Origin: Amycolatopsis mediterranei
GTDB lineage: Bacteria > Actinomycetota > Actinomycetes > Mycobacteriales > Pseudonocardiaceae
Direction: 5' to 3'
Length of the DNA: 64,000 nucleotides
NCBI RefSeq assembly: GCF_026017845.1
Contig: NZ_CP100416.1
Location: 1,030,553-1,094,552, forward strand
The notes beneath the pieces were generated by a model that made no database searches, was not told the origin of the DNA, and saw only the letters and a program-made list of their open reading frames with translations. This document shows, in pieces, positions 54,662-62,878 of the stretch; the first letter of the stretch is position 1; the number at the start of each line of letters is the position of its first letter. The translations under genes and the position numbers were made by a program.

Positions 54662-55948
54662 TTACGTGTCGGCGCCGGCGACCGAGTCCAGGCCGCGGCG
54701 GTAGGCCTCGACGGCTTCGTCGAGATGACCACGTTGTCGGAGCGTGTCGCCGAGCCGCAGGGCCGTCGAAACCGCCGCGCCGTGCAGGGACGCCCCGGTC
54801 TGGATCTCGAAGGCCTCGCGCAGCAGCCGGGTCGCCGTCTCCGGGTCGCCCTGGGCTGCGGCGATCTGGCCCAGCAGGCTCGTCGCCTCGCCCAGTGACT
54901 CGACGTCACGGGACAGCAGCTCCCGGACCTCGGAAACGAGCGACGCCGCTTCCTCCGGTGCGCCCTGCCGGAGGCGGACTTCGGCCAGCTCGAGCGTCGC
55001 CCCGGCGAAGCCTTCGTCCGCGCCGATCGCCGCCAGCTGGTCGCGGGCCGTCGTGAGTTCCGCGCTGGCCTCGTCGAGGCGGCCCAGGTGCCGCAGGAGG
55101 TAGCCGCGCGCCCAGCGGCAGCGGGCCGCGTCGCGGTCGAACCCGACCGACGCGAACAGCCGGCACGCCTCGGTGAGGTCCTCGTCCGCCCGGTCCGCGC
55201 GGCCGGTCGCCTGCCACACCTGCGACGCCTGCCGGTGGAACCGCGCGACGAAGTCCGGCCGCGCCGCCGCCCGCGCCAGCCGGCGTCCGTCCTCGGCCGC
55301 GCGGCGGGCCCGGTGCAGGCCGCCCATCTCCATCAGCGGGTGGATCAACGCCGTGAGCAGGCACAATTCGGCGTCCGGGTCCGCCGGCCGGGTCGCCAGC
55401 TCGGCCTCGAGCCGGGCGATCGCCGTGCCCGCGTCGCCGCTCTGGAACCGGCAGCCCGACCACCGGTGCACGATCATCGCCCGCAGCCACGGCGGGGCCG
55501 CGCCGGCCAGTTCGTCCGCGTGCTCCAGCGCCCGCTGCGCCCCCGCGACGTCGAAGAGCTGCCACCGCACCTCGGCGTGGCAGAACCGCGCGTAGCACTC
55601 GACGTCGTCGAGGTGGTAGCCCGCCGCCTGTTTGCCCACGGCGGCGAACCGCTCCTGCGCGGCGGTGATCCGGCCCTGCTCCAGGTCGCGGTACCCCTCG
55701 TCCAGCGCCGCGCGCAGCTCGGCGGCGACGCCGGGCGGCCGGCCGAACCGCAGCTCGTCGACGGTCAGCCCGAGCCGCTGCGCCAGGTAGGTCAGCATCT
55801 CCTCCGACGGCGGACGGCTGCCGGTCTCGACCTTCGCCAGGAAGCCCCGGTCGTAGCCCGGCTCGGCCAGCTCGCGCTGGGTCCAGCCGCGGCCGGTGCG
55901 CAGCCGCCGGATCCGCGCTCCGAGCGGTTCGGCGGGGGCGCTGGTCAT
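54662..55948 (-). CDS. XRE-type HTH regulator with TPR-like repeats, second copy
   Basis: 428 aa. ATG at 55948 is called; ATG at 55966, six codons upstream, is an alternative because GGGGAG directly abuts 55948. The helix-turn-helix (about 10-70; IRRLRTGRGWTQRELAEPGYDRGFLAKVETGSRPPS) and the TPR-like C-terminal part (ARGYLLRHLGRLDEASAELTTAR, LLGQIAAAQGDPETATRLLREAF) parallel the first copy, though they have diverged strongly. It is followed by the second M4 protease gene. Signal sensed is unknown. Confidence 0.85.
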   Translation of the reverse strand: MTSAPAEPLGARIRRLRTGRGWTQRELAEPGYDRGFLAKVETGSRPPSEEMLTYLAQRLGLTVDELRFGRPPGVAAELRAALDEGYRDLEQGRITAAQERFAAVGKQAAGYHLDDVECYARFCHAEVRWQLFDVAGAQRALEHADELAGAAPPWLRAMIVHRWSGCRFQSGDAGTAIARLEAELATRPADPDAELCLLTALIHPLMEMGGLHRARRAAEDGRRLARAAARPDFVARFHRQASQVWQATGRADRADEDLTEACRLFASVGFDRDAARCRWARGYLLRHLGRLDEASAELTTARDQLAAIGADEGFAGATLELAEVRLRQGAPEEAASLVSEVRELLSRDVESLGEATSLLGQIAAAQGDPETATRLLREAFEIQTGASLHGAAVSTALRLGDTLRQRGHLDEAVEAYRRGLDSVAGADT

Positions 55949-56361
55949 CTCCCCACGGTAGGTCATCGGCGCGGCAGCCGCGAAAACGGATGTATGGCCG
56001 CCTTCGGCCGCCCGGAGAGCGTTCTCTGCCAAATAGGAAACTCTCTTAACAAATCGGCGACCTGCCTGCCTTCGCGTCGGCGGCCGTGCCGCGCAGCCCC
56101 CACTGGTGCGCCTCTCGGCGTCTGAAACCCGCGCTGTCCGGCGATGTCGGCCCCGATCTGTCCACTCTGGACCGACCGGTCGTGAACGGACCCGACGGCG
56201 CGGGCGCCCGGGAATGCACCCGTCCGTATGAATCCTTCGGCGGTCGGGGAAGCCGCTGCGCCGACAACCCGAGTTCATGGCCCGGTAACGAGCCCGCCAT
56301 CGGCTTCACCTCCACGGCGCCGCTCGGCTTTTCCCTGGCGGCGAGGCCGTAGCATGGCGTA
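55949..56361. other. Intergenic region between HTH/TPR gene and LOG genes
   Basis: 413 nt between divergent genes. It holds a TAGCAT box at 56350-56355, 6 nt before the LOG start. The stretch 56010-56060 is comparatively A/T-rich (CCAAATAGGAAACTCTCTTAAC) split over two lines of sequence and probably contains the regulator promoter. Open frames here lack ribosome sites and family features. Nothing else was recognised. Confidence 0.4.
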
Positions 56362-57147
56362 GTGAGTGAACAGTCTGAATTCCCCGACGGCCAGTACCCC
56401 GAGCGTCCGGTCGAGCGCCAGAAGGGCCCGGTCGTGCTGCGCGGCGACCGCCGTGACCAGGGCAGCACGACCGACCAGCGGCTGCTCGACTCGCGGGGGC
56501 CCACCGACTGGGTGCACACCGACCCGTGGCGCGTGCTGCGGATCCAGGCCGAGTTCGTCGAGGGCTTCGGCGCGCTCGCCGAGGTTCCGCGCGCGGTCAC
56601 GGTGTTCGGCTCGGCCCGCACCAAGCGCGACAACCCGGAGTACGAGCTGGGCCGCAAGATCGGCGGGGCGCTGGCCAACGCCGGCTTCGCGGTGATGACC
56701 GGCGGCGGCCCGGGCGCGATGGAGGCGGTCAACCGCGGCGCGGCCGAGGCCGGCGGCTTCTCCGTCGGGCTCGGCATCGAGCTGCCGTTCGAGCAGGGCC
56801 TGAACCCGTGGGTCGACCTCGGTGTCAACTTCCGCTACTTCTTCGCCCGCAAGACGATGTTCATCAAGTATTCGCAGGCCTTCATCTGCCTGCCCGGCGG
56901 CTTCGGCACGCTCGACGAGCTGTTCGAGGCGCTGACCCTGGTGCAGACGAAGAAGGTCACGAAGTTCCCGGTGGTGCTCTTCGGCAGCGACTACTGGGGC
57001 GGCCTCTACGACTGGATCGCCAAGACCGTGCAGGCCGAGGGCAAGATCAGCCCGCACGACCTGGACCTGCTGCACGTCACCGACGACATCGACGACGCCG
57101 TCCGCGTGGTGCAGGAGTCCTACCAGGCGTGGGAGGACACGCACTGA
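56362..57147 (+). CDS. TIGR00730 (LOG) family protein, long form
   Basis: 261 aa, GTG start, probably leaderless (TAGCAT 6 nt upstream). The LOG-like Rossmann domain (about 75-255) shows VTVFGSARTKRDNPEYELG, VMTGGGPGAMEAVNRGA and CLPGGFGTLDELFEALTLVQ, the PGGxGTxxE site of nucleotide 5'-monophosphate phosphoribohydrolases. The N-terminal 70 residues are an actinobacterial extension. Members release the base from cytokinin-type or other nucleoside monophosphates. It is coupled to a shorter paralogue by a TGATG overlap. Confidence 0.9.
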   Translation: MSEQSEFPDGQYPERPVERQKGPVVLRGDRRDQGSTTDQRLLDSRGPTDWVHTDPWRVLRIQAEFVEGFGALAEVPRAVTVFGSARTKRDNPEYELGRKIGGALANAGFAVMTGGGPGAMEAVNRGAAEAGGFSVGLGIELPFEQGLNPWVDLGVNFRYFFARKTMFIKYSQAFICLPGGFGTLDELFEALTLVQTKKVTKFPVVLFGSDYWGGLYDWIAKTVQAEGKISPHDLDLLHVTDDIDDAVRVVQESYQAWEDTH

Positions 57148-57731
57148 TGCGGCGGATCTGTGTCTTCTGCGGGTCGTCGATGGGCATCTCGCCGCGCTAC
57201 GCCGAGCAGGCGGCCGCGCTCGGGAAGCTGCTGGCCCAGCGCGGCATCGGCCTGGTCTACGGCGGCGCGAGCGTCGGCACGATGGGCGTGGTCGCCGACG
57301 CCGCGCTGGCCGCGGGCGGCGAGGTGATCGGCGTCATCCCGGAGGCGCTCTCCAGCGTCGAGATCGCGCACGCCGGGCTGACCGAGCTGCACGTCGTCGC
57401 GGACATGCACGAGCGCAAGGCCAAGATGGCGGCCCTCTCCGACGGCTTCCTCGCGCTGCCGGGCGGCGCGGGCACCCTGGAAGAGCTGTTCGAGGTCTGG
57501 ACGTGGGCCCAGCTCGGCCTGCACGGCAAGCCGATCGGCCTGGTCGACGTCGACGGGTACTACGCGCCCCTGATGACGTTCGCCGACCACATGGTCACCG
57601 AGGGCTTCCTCAAGGACGGCTACCGGCAGCTCCTGCTCGCCGACGCCGACCCGGCCGCCCTGCTCGACCGGTTCGAAACGTACGAGCCGCCCGCGCCGCC
57701 GAAGTGGGCGAAGGAAGCGCCGGGGATCTGA
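57147..57731 (+). CDS. TIGR00730 (LOG) family protein, short form
   Basis: 194 aa. ATG overlaps the previous stop by one base. RICVFCGSSMGISPRYAEQA, LVYGGASVGTMGVVADAAL, ADMHERKAKMAALSDGFLAL and PGGAGTLEELFEVWTWAQLG are all present and match canonical LOG enzymes, which cleave cytokinin riboside 5'-monophosphate or similar nucleotides. From memory, an M. tuberculosis homologue (Rv1205) makes cytokinins. The actual substrate here may be a damaged or minor nucleotide. Confidence 0.93.
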   Translation: MRRICVFCGSSMGISPRYAEQAAALGKLLAQRGIGLVYGGASVGTMGVVADAALAAGGEVIGVIPEALSSVEIAHAGLTELHVVADMHERKAKMAALSDGFLALPGGAGTLEELFEVWTWAQLGLHGKPIGLVDVDGYYAPLMTFADHMVTEGFLKDGYRQLLLADADPAALLDRFETYEPPAPPKWAKEAPGI

Positions 57732-57785
57732 GGGGCGTGGCCGGGGTCGCCGGCCGGGCCGGAACCCCAGGCTCCGGGCCGGCCG

Positions 57786-57807
57786 CCTCGGCGATGATTC
57801 GCCGAGG
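57786..57807. terminator. Hairpin terminator after the LOG genes
   Basis: CCTCGGCGA and TCGCCGAGG form a perfect 9-bp stem with a TGAT loop, 54 nt after the stop. There is no T run. Confidence 0.7.
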
Positions 57808-58140
57808 TTGCCGTCATGTTTCCGCAACGGTGTTGTGCAATTCGTGCGCTTTAAATCTGCGTAAGTTGTCCTACGGCAACAAAAGTGCCGGACTCCGGGG
57901 CGCGGTGTGCCGGCCGCCGACGCGTCGGGTCTCGGTTCCCTCACGCGCCGGCGGGCAGGGCGGTCCCGACCTGCGGACGCCGTGGGTGGCGGCCCCGGGT
58001 GGACGGGCCGAGGCGCCCGGTTCGGCAGCCGGAAACGAGCCGCCGGCCCATTCCGGTAGCATCCTGCTGGTTTGGTGAGCTGAATCTCCTGTCACCCTGC
58101 GCAACGGGAACCCGCGTGCAGATGGGTGACTTTTGACCCC

Positions 58141-58146
58141 TATAGT
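58141..58146 (+). promoter_or_regulatory. Candidate -10 box (TATAGT) of the glycan cluster
   Basis: TATAGT is a near-consensus -10 hexamer in otherwise G/C-rich DNA, 141 nt before the GT4 start. No clear -35 is visible. The inverted repeat GTCACCC/GGGTGAC sits just upstream and could be bound by a regulator. Confidence 0.5.
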
Positions 58147-58287
58147 GTGGTTCTGCGTAGCGCCGTCGGGGGTCAGTCAGGCGCTTGCCCGAAGCCGGAT
58201 GAACCGATTTCGGCCAGCTTCGTGGAGCAGCAATGTTTCGTGGTTGGTCAGAGCTTTCCGAAAGGGAAACAGACTGATGGGGCGGGC

Positions 58288-59925
58288 GTGAGTACCGATT
58301 TGCTGGCTGAGACGTTCGAAGTGGTCGAAGACCGTGGTGTCGGTCTCGTCGGGGATGGTGCCCTCGACGAGCGGGAACGCCGGTTGGTCATCGGCGCGGC
58401 CAACTACCACTCGCTGGTGCGACGCGGCGCGACACTGCGCCTGACCGTCGTCCGGGCGCTGCACCTGGGCTACCCGTCGCTGACCGACGAGCGCTGCCTG
58501 CACATCGGCTGGACCCAGGACCGCGAGTCGGTCGGTTCGGTGATCGTGCGCAGCCTGGTCGCTCCCGAATCCGGCACGCACGCTCCGGACGGGTTCGTGG
58601 ACCTCGTCATCGACGTCGGCGGCAAGCCGGTGGTGCAGAACGCCTACCAGCAGCTCAACGGCCCGATCGGCAAGGCCAAGAAGCTGGTCCGCTCGCGGGT
58701 CCCGTTCCAGTACGACCACCTGCGCCAGCTGCGCACCGACGTCGTCGAGCGGCGCATGCGGTCGGCGCAGCTGCCGCGGCGGCTGCCGGTCGCCGGCAAC
58801 ACGAACTACCACCGCGCGGCCACCACCACCCGGCCCGCCATCCTGTTCGGCCTGCACTGGCTCGAGCTCGGCGGCGCGGAGCGCTGGGCGCTGGACTGCA
58901 TCCAGCTGGCCAAGGAAGCCGGCTTCGTCCCGATCGTCGTCACCGACCGGGACTCGGCCCACCCGTGGATCACCCGGCCCGAGTTCAATGACACGGTGAT
59001 CATCCCGATCACCCACCCGATCAAGCTGGGCACCGATGCCGCCTTGTTCAGCGGGCTGTTCGCGGCCTTCGACATCCGCGGCATCCACGTGCACCACAAC
59101 ACCTGGCTCTACGACCGGCTGTCCTGGGTGAAGTCGGTCTGGCCGGACGTCCCGGTCGTCGATTCGCAGCACGTCCTGGAGTGGCGGACCGGCGGTTTCG
59201 TCGACCACGCCGTCCAGGTCTCGGCGATGATCGACCAGCACCACGTGATCTCCCCGCAGCTGCGCGACTACCTCGTCCACCGGCAGGGCATCGCGGCGGA
59301 CAAGGTGGTCCTCGCCACCCTGGCGAACGCCACCACCGCCGGGATCACCCCGGACACCGTCGAAGCCGAGGCGAAGTCCACGCCGTTCACGGTGAGCTAC
59401 ATCGGGCGCTTCCACCAGCAGAAGCGGCCGCACGTGTTCATGAAGCTCGCCGCCGAGCTCAAGAAGTCGTCGCCGGTCCCGGTGCGGTTCATCATCCAGG
59501 GCGAGGGCGAGCTCGCCGACGAGGTGCACGCCCTGCGCGGCCGGCTGGGCCTGACCGACGTGCTCGAGGTCCGCGCGGCGGACCACCCGGTCAAGGACAC
59601 GCTGGCCGAGACCGACGTCCTGGTCGTCACCTCGGAGAACGAGGGCCTGACCCTGACGACCTTCGAGGCCACCGCCGCCGGGGTCCCGGTGGTCTCGTCC
59701 GACGTGGGCTCGCAGGCTTCGGTGGTCCCCGAGGGACTGCTGTGCCCGCGGCACCCGTACGCTTTCGTGCGGCAGGCGGCCGAGAAGATCCGGACCATGA
59801 TGTCTTCGCCGGAACAGCGCAAGCGCTGGTTCGAGGAACAGGCCGCCAAGAACGAGGCCTTCGCCAAGCTGCCCAAGGCCAGCGCCTGGGCCACGGACCT
59901 GTACCAAGGGTGGAAGAAGCAGTGA
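58288..59925 (+). CDS. GT4 family glycosyltransferase with novel N-terminal domain
   Basis: 545 aa, GTG at 58288. Residues 1-180 form a domain of unknown type. The GT-B part (about 185-540) shows LHWLELGGAERWALDCIQLA near 190, YIGRFHQQKRPHVFMKLAAEL near 370, IIQGEGELADEV, and SENEGLTLTTFEATAAGVPVVSSD near 450 with the EX7E motif. DSQHVLEW and HNTWLYDRLSW lie in the acceptor half. It begins a four-gene cluster for a surface glycan and overlaps the next gene by 4 bp (GTGA). Confidence 0.9.
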   Translation: MSTDLLAETFEVVEDRGVGLVGDGALDERERRLVIGAANYHSLVRRGATLRLTVVRALHLGYPSLTDERCLHIGWTQDRESVGSVIVRSLVAPESGTHAPDGFVDLVIDVGGKPVVQNAYQQLNGPIGKAKKLVRSRVPFQYDHLRQLRTDVVERRMRSAQLPRRLPVAGNTNYHRAATTTRPAILFGLHWLELGGAERWALDCIQLAKEAGFVPIVVTDRDSAHPWITRPEFNDTVIIPITHPIKLGTDAALFSGLFAAFDIRGIHVHHNTWLYDRLSWVKSVWPDVPVVDSQHVLEWRTGGFVDHAVQVSAMIDQHHVISPQLRDYLVHRQGIAADKVVLATLANATTAGITPDTVEAEAKSTPFTVSYIGRFHQQKRPHVFMKLAAELKKSSPVPVRFIIQGEGELADEVHALRGRLGLTDVLEVRAADHPVKDTLAETDVLVVTSENEGLTLTTFEATAAGVPVVSSDVGSQASVVPEGLLCPRHPYAFVRQAAEKIRTMMSSPEQRKRWFEEQAAKNEAFAKLPKASAWATDLYQGWKKQ

Positions 59926-60821
59926 ACAAGGTCGCCGCGGTCGTCGTCACCTTCAACCGCAAGGACAAGCTCCGCAAGGTGCTCGACCATGTCCTCGCCC
60001 AGAGTCACGCGCCCGAGTGGGTCGTGGTCGTCGACAACGCGTCGACCGACGGCACCGACGCGCTGCTCGCGTCGTACGCGACCGACCCGCGGGTCACCGT
60101 GCTGAGCCTGTCCGAGAACACCGGCGGCGCCGGCGGCTTCTCGGCGGGCATGGCCAAGGGCTACGAGCTGGGCGCCGACTTCCTGTGGATCATGGACGAC
60201 GACTGCTACCCGCGGCCGGACGCCCTCGAAGAGCTGGTCAACGGCCTCGACAAGGCCGAGCAGACCCTCGGCCACCAGATGCCCTTCGCCTGCTCCGTGG
60301 TGAAGTGGACCGACGGCGGCATCTGCGAGATGAACAACCCCGGCACGACCTGGGACTGGGGGCGGCTGCTCTCGCTCGGGCAGCAGGCGGTGCTCGTCAA
60401 CCACTGCTCGTTCGTGTCCGTGCTGGTCCCGCGCTGGGCGCTGACCCGCTTCGGGCTGCCGCTGACCGAGTACTTCATCTGGTTCGACGACATGGAGTAC
60501 ACCCTGCGCATCTCCCGGGCCGCGCCCGGCGTCCAGGTGCTGACCAGCGTCGTCGTGCACGACCTCCCGGAGAACCGCGGGGTGAACTTCGGCCAGATCA
60601 ACCACCAGAACGTCTGGAAGTACGAGTACGGCGCCCGCAACGAACTGTCCTACCGGCTGCACCACGAAAACCCGTTCGCGGCCGCCGGGTTCGCCGTCCG
60701 CGTGCTCCGGGGCATGGCGCAGGGACACGTTTCCCGCGCGCTGCGGCTGCGCATCGTGAAGAGCCTGTTGCGCGGTGTGAAGTTCGACCCGAAGCCGAAG
60801 CTGCCGCGTTCGGTGCTCTAA
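59922..60821 (+). CDS. GT2 family glycosyltransferase
   Basis: 299 aa, GTG start within the previous stop. AAVVVTFNRKDKLRKVLDHV, VVDNASTDGTD, NTGGAGGFSAGM and WIMDDDCYPRPDAL (metal-binding Asp cluster) define the GT-A fold; YFIWFDDMEYTLRI near 185 supplies the catalytic base region. The FIWFDDxEYTLR form and length resemble the galactofuranosyltransferase GlfT1/rhamnosyltransferase branch. The sugar is uncertain. A basic, hydrophobic C-terminal helix may attach it to the membrane. Confidence 0.9.
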   Translation: MNKVAAVVVTFNRKDKLRKVLDHVLAQSHAPEWVVVVDNASTDGTDALLASYATDPRVTVLSLSENTGGAGGFSAGMAKGYELGADFLWIMDDDCYPRPDALEELVNGLDKAEQTLGHQMPFACSVVKWTDGGICEMNNPGTTWDWGRLLSLGQQAVLVNHCSFVSVLVPRWALTRFGLPLTEYFIWFDDMEYTLRISRAAPGVQVLTSVVVHDLPENRGVNFGQINHQNVWKYEYGARNELSYRLHHENPFAAAGFAVRVLRGMAQGHVSRALRLRIVKSLLRGVKFDPKPKLPRSVL

Positions 60822-60887
60822 GCCCAGCTCGGATCCGCCCCGCGGCCGTTGCCGCGCGAGTCGTGCCCGTCGTTCAGGAGAACCACG

Positions 60888-62822
60888 ATGAAAGACCTGG
60901 TCAAGGACCCGGCGCCGGTGACCGGCCAGGACGTCGGGCCGGCCGGCGGGGAAGCTGCCGGGGACACCGGGTCGCGCAAGCTCGGTGACCGGTTCCGCGC
61001 TTGGCGTCTCGTGGTCGAGGCCCCCTCGCGGGCCACGCTCCTGATCAGCGGGCTGCTCACCATCCTCACCTGGCAGCTGCCGGCGTTCTCGCCCATCGAA
61101 CCCAAGGGCGACTACGACTACGGGCTGCTGATCGCGATGGCGCGGCACTTCGGCCTGAGCTTCGGCGACCGGATCGCGACGACCTACGGGCCGCTGTACT
61201 TCCTGGCGATCCCGTCCACCACCGTCCGGGCCGAGGTGGCCGTCGGCTTCCTCTTCTGGTTCGTGTTCACGACCGGCTGCCTGGCCGCCTGCTTCCAGGC
61301 GTTCCAGGGCCGGATCGGCACCCGGTGGGCGTGGGTGGCCTGCGGGGCGCTCGCGGTGAGCTTCAGCATCGTGCCCCTCACCGGCGTCATCACCGCCACG
61401 CCCGGGTTCGTCGCGGTGCTGGCCGTCTGCCACGCCCTCGGCCTGCTGCCGAAGTGGGCGGAACGCGCGTTCCCGGTGGTGATGGGCCTGGTGACCGCGG
61501 CCATGCTGCTGACCAAGTTCTCGGTCGGGCTGATGTGCGGCCCCATCGTGCTCGGCGCGGTGCTCGTCCGGCCCGGCCGGCGGCTGCGGGAGTTCGCGGA
61601 GTTCGCGGTGTCCGGTGTGGTCGGCCTGGTCCTGCTCTGGATCGTCGCGGGGCAGCCGCCGACGCAGGTGGTGCAGTACGTCGTCCGCGCGCTCTCGGTC
61701 GGCAGCGGGCACGCGCAGTCGATGGGCCTCGAGCCGACGAACAGCGCGTGGGAGTACCTGGTCGCCGCCGCGGTGACGATCGTGCTGGCCGTCGGCGTGG
61801 CCCGGATCAAGGTGGACGGCTGGCGCTGGCCCCTGTGGCTGGGCCTGCTCGCCGCCGGCTGGCTGCTGTTCAAACAGGGTTTCGTGCGGCACGACTCGCA
61901 CTCCGCGCAGTACTTCGCCGTGCTGTTCGCGCTCGGCGTGCTGTTCGCCGTGCTGCAGCGCAGCGCGGTGCTGGCGATGGTCGCGGCCGTCTCGCTGCTG
62001 GCCCAGGCGGCCAGCTTCGGCGGCGGCCTGTGGACGATCGACCCGGTCCACTCGCTGCACACCTTCGCCGACGGGGCCACGATCGTCGCGTCCGGCTCAC
62101 ACCGGGACGCCGTCCAGGAGGACGCGCGGGCGGAGCTGCGCAAGCGCACCGACATCCCGCAGCGGTTCCTGACCCGGATCGGCACGCAGCCGGTCCGCTC
62201 CGAGCCGTTCGACCAGGCCATCGCCTGGACCTACGGGCTGACCCCGGCGATCCCGCCGACGCTGCTGAACTACGGCGCCTACACCGAGCTGCTCGACAAG
62301 ATGAACGAGTCCTGGATCGCCGACGACGTCAACGCGCCCCGGTTCGTCATCCGCGAGAACACCCGGATCACGCTCGACGGCCGGTTCGCGCTCTGGGACC
62401 CGCCGCGGACGGAGCTCGCCGAGACCTGCCGGTACACCCTGGTCGACTCCACGGATCGCTGGCAGCTGCTCGAGCGCGGCCCGAACCGGTGCGGCGCCGA
62501 GCGGGAGCTGTCCAGCACGCACCTGGCCGCCGGGCAGTCCGTCCCGGTGCCCACGGCCGCCGACGGCGTGGTCGTCGCCCGGGTGTACCCGGAACAGTCG
62601 CTGGCCGAGCGCGCGTGGGGATTCCTCTTCAAGCCGGACGACCTGAACGTCAGTCTCGACGGCGAGGCCTTCCGGCTGCCCTGGACGCACAGCGACGCGC
62701 CGCTGATGGTCTCGGCGCCGCAGGAACCGTCCGTCAAGCTGGCCGGACGGCCGCTGCAGGCGGGGAACCTGTCGATGAGCGCACCGGGACGCGTGGTGTT
62801 CTCCGTGGTCGGCCGGAAGTGA
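60888..62822 (+). CDS. Large polytopic membrane protein, possible GT-C enzyme
   Basis: 644 aa, ATG at 60888 after AGGAG. About ten to twelve hydrophobic segments fill residues 45-400. A soluble extracytoplasmic domain follows (about 400-644; DRWQLLERGPNRCG, FLFKPDDLNVSLDGEAFRL). KGDYDYGLLIAMARHFGL near 75 in the first loop could supply a GT-C Asp, and GDRIATTYGPLYFLAI resembles loops of polyprenol-dependent transferases. Family membership is uncertain. Placement between a GT2 and an acyltransferase gene suggests export or modification of the same glycan. Confidence 0.7.
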   Translation: MKDLVKDPAPVTGQDVGPAGGEAAGDTGSRKLGDRFRAWRLVVEAPSRATLLISGLLTILTWQLPAFSPIEPKGDYDYGLLIAMARHFGLSFGDRIATTYGPLYFLAIPSTTVRAEVAVGFLFWFVFTTGCLAACFQAFQGRIGTRWAWVACGALAVSFSIVPLTGVITATPGFVAVLAVCHALGLLPKWAERAFPVVMGLVTAAMLLTKFSVGLMCGPIVLGAVLVRPGRRLREFAEFAVSGVVGLVLLWIVAGQPPTQVVQYVVRALSVGSGHAQSMGLEPTNSAWEYLVAAAVTIVLAVGVARIKVDGWRWPLWLGLLAAGWLLFKQGFVRHDSHSAQYFAVLFALGVLFAVLQRSAVLAMVAAVSLLAQAASFGGGLWTIDPVHSLHTFADGATIVASGSHRDAVQEDARAELRKRTDIPQRFLTRIGTQPVRSEPFDQAIAWTYGLTPAIPPTLLNYGAYTELLDKMNESWIADDVNAPRFVIRENTRITLDGRFALWDPPRTELAETCRYTLVDSTDRWQLLERGPNRCGAERELSSTHLAAGQSVPVPTAADGVVVARVYPEQSLAERAWGFLFKPDDLNVSLDGEAFRLPWTHSDAPLMVSAPQEPSVKLAGRPLQAGNLSMSAPGRVVFSVVGRK

Positions 62823-62878
62823 CCCGGCCCGGCTCGCCGGCCCAGATCGAACACCCGGAACGCGAAGGAAGCCCGACG

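Larger units (their letters stand above)
57732..58287. other. Long intergenic region upstream of the glycan cluster
   Basis: 556 nt. It holds the LOG terminator (57786-57807), an inverted repeat GTCACCC/GGGTGAC (58091-58097 and 58124-58130), a TATAGT box at 58141-58146 and a small hairpin TTTCC/GGAAA near 58257. The frame of the downstream gene is open back to 58126 but lies across the promoter box, so it is read as untranslated leader of about 135 nt. Confidence 0.5.

Noticed and set aside
55949..56361. An 88-codon plus-strand frame at 56086-56352
   Set aside because: No ribosome site, unusual composition (Pro, Ser, Arg, Cys mixed) and no family features; it overlaps the likely promoter region.
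57732..58287. A small RNA or riboswitch in the long gap before the glycan cluster
   Set aside because: Hairpins are present but I recognise no conserved riboswitch core, and nothing beyond a leader and terminator can be supported.
58126..58287. A 54-codon N-terminal extension of the GT4 protein
   Set aside because: The TATAGT promoter box lies within it, so transcription would start inside; GTG at 58288 is the better start.
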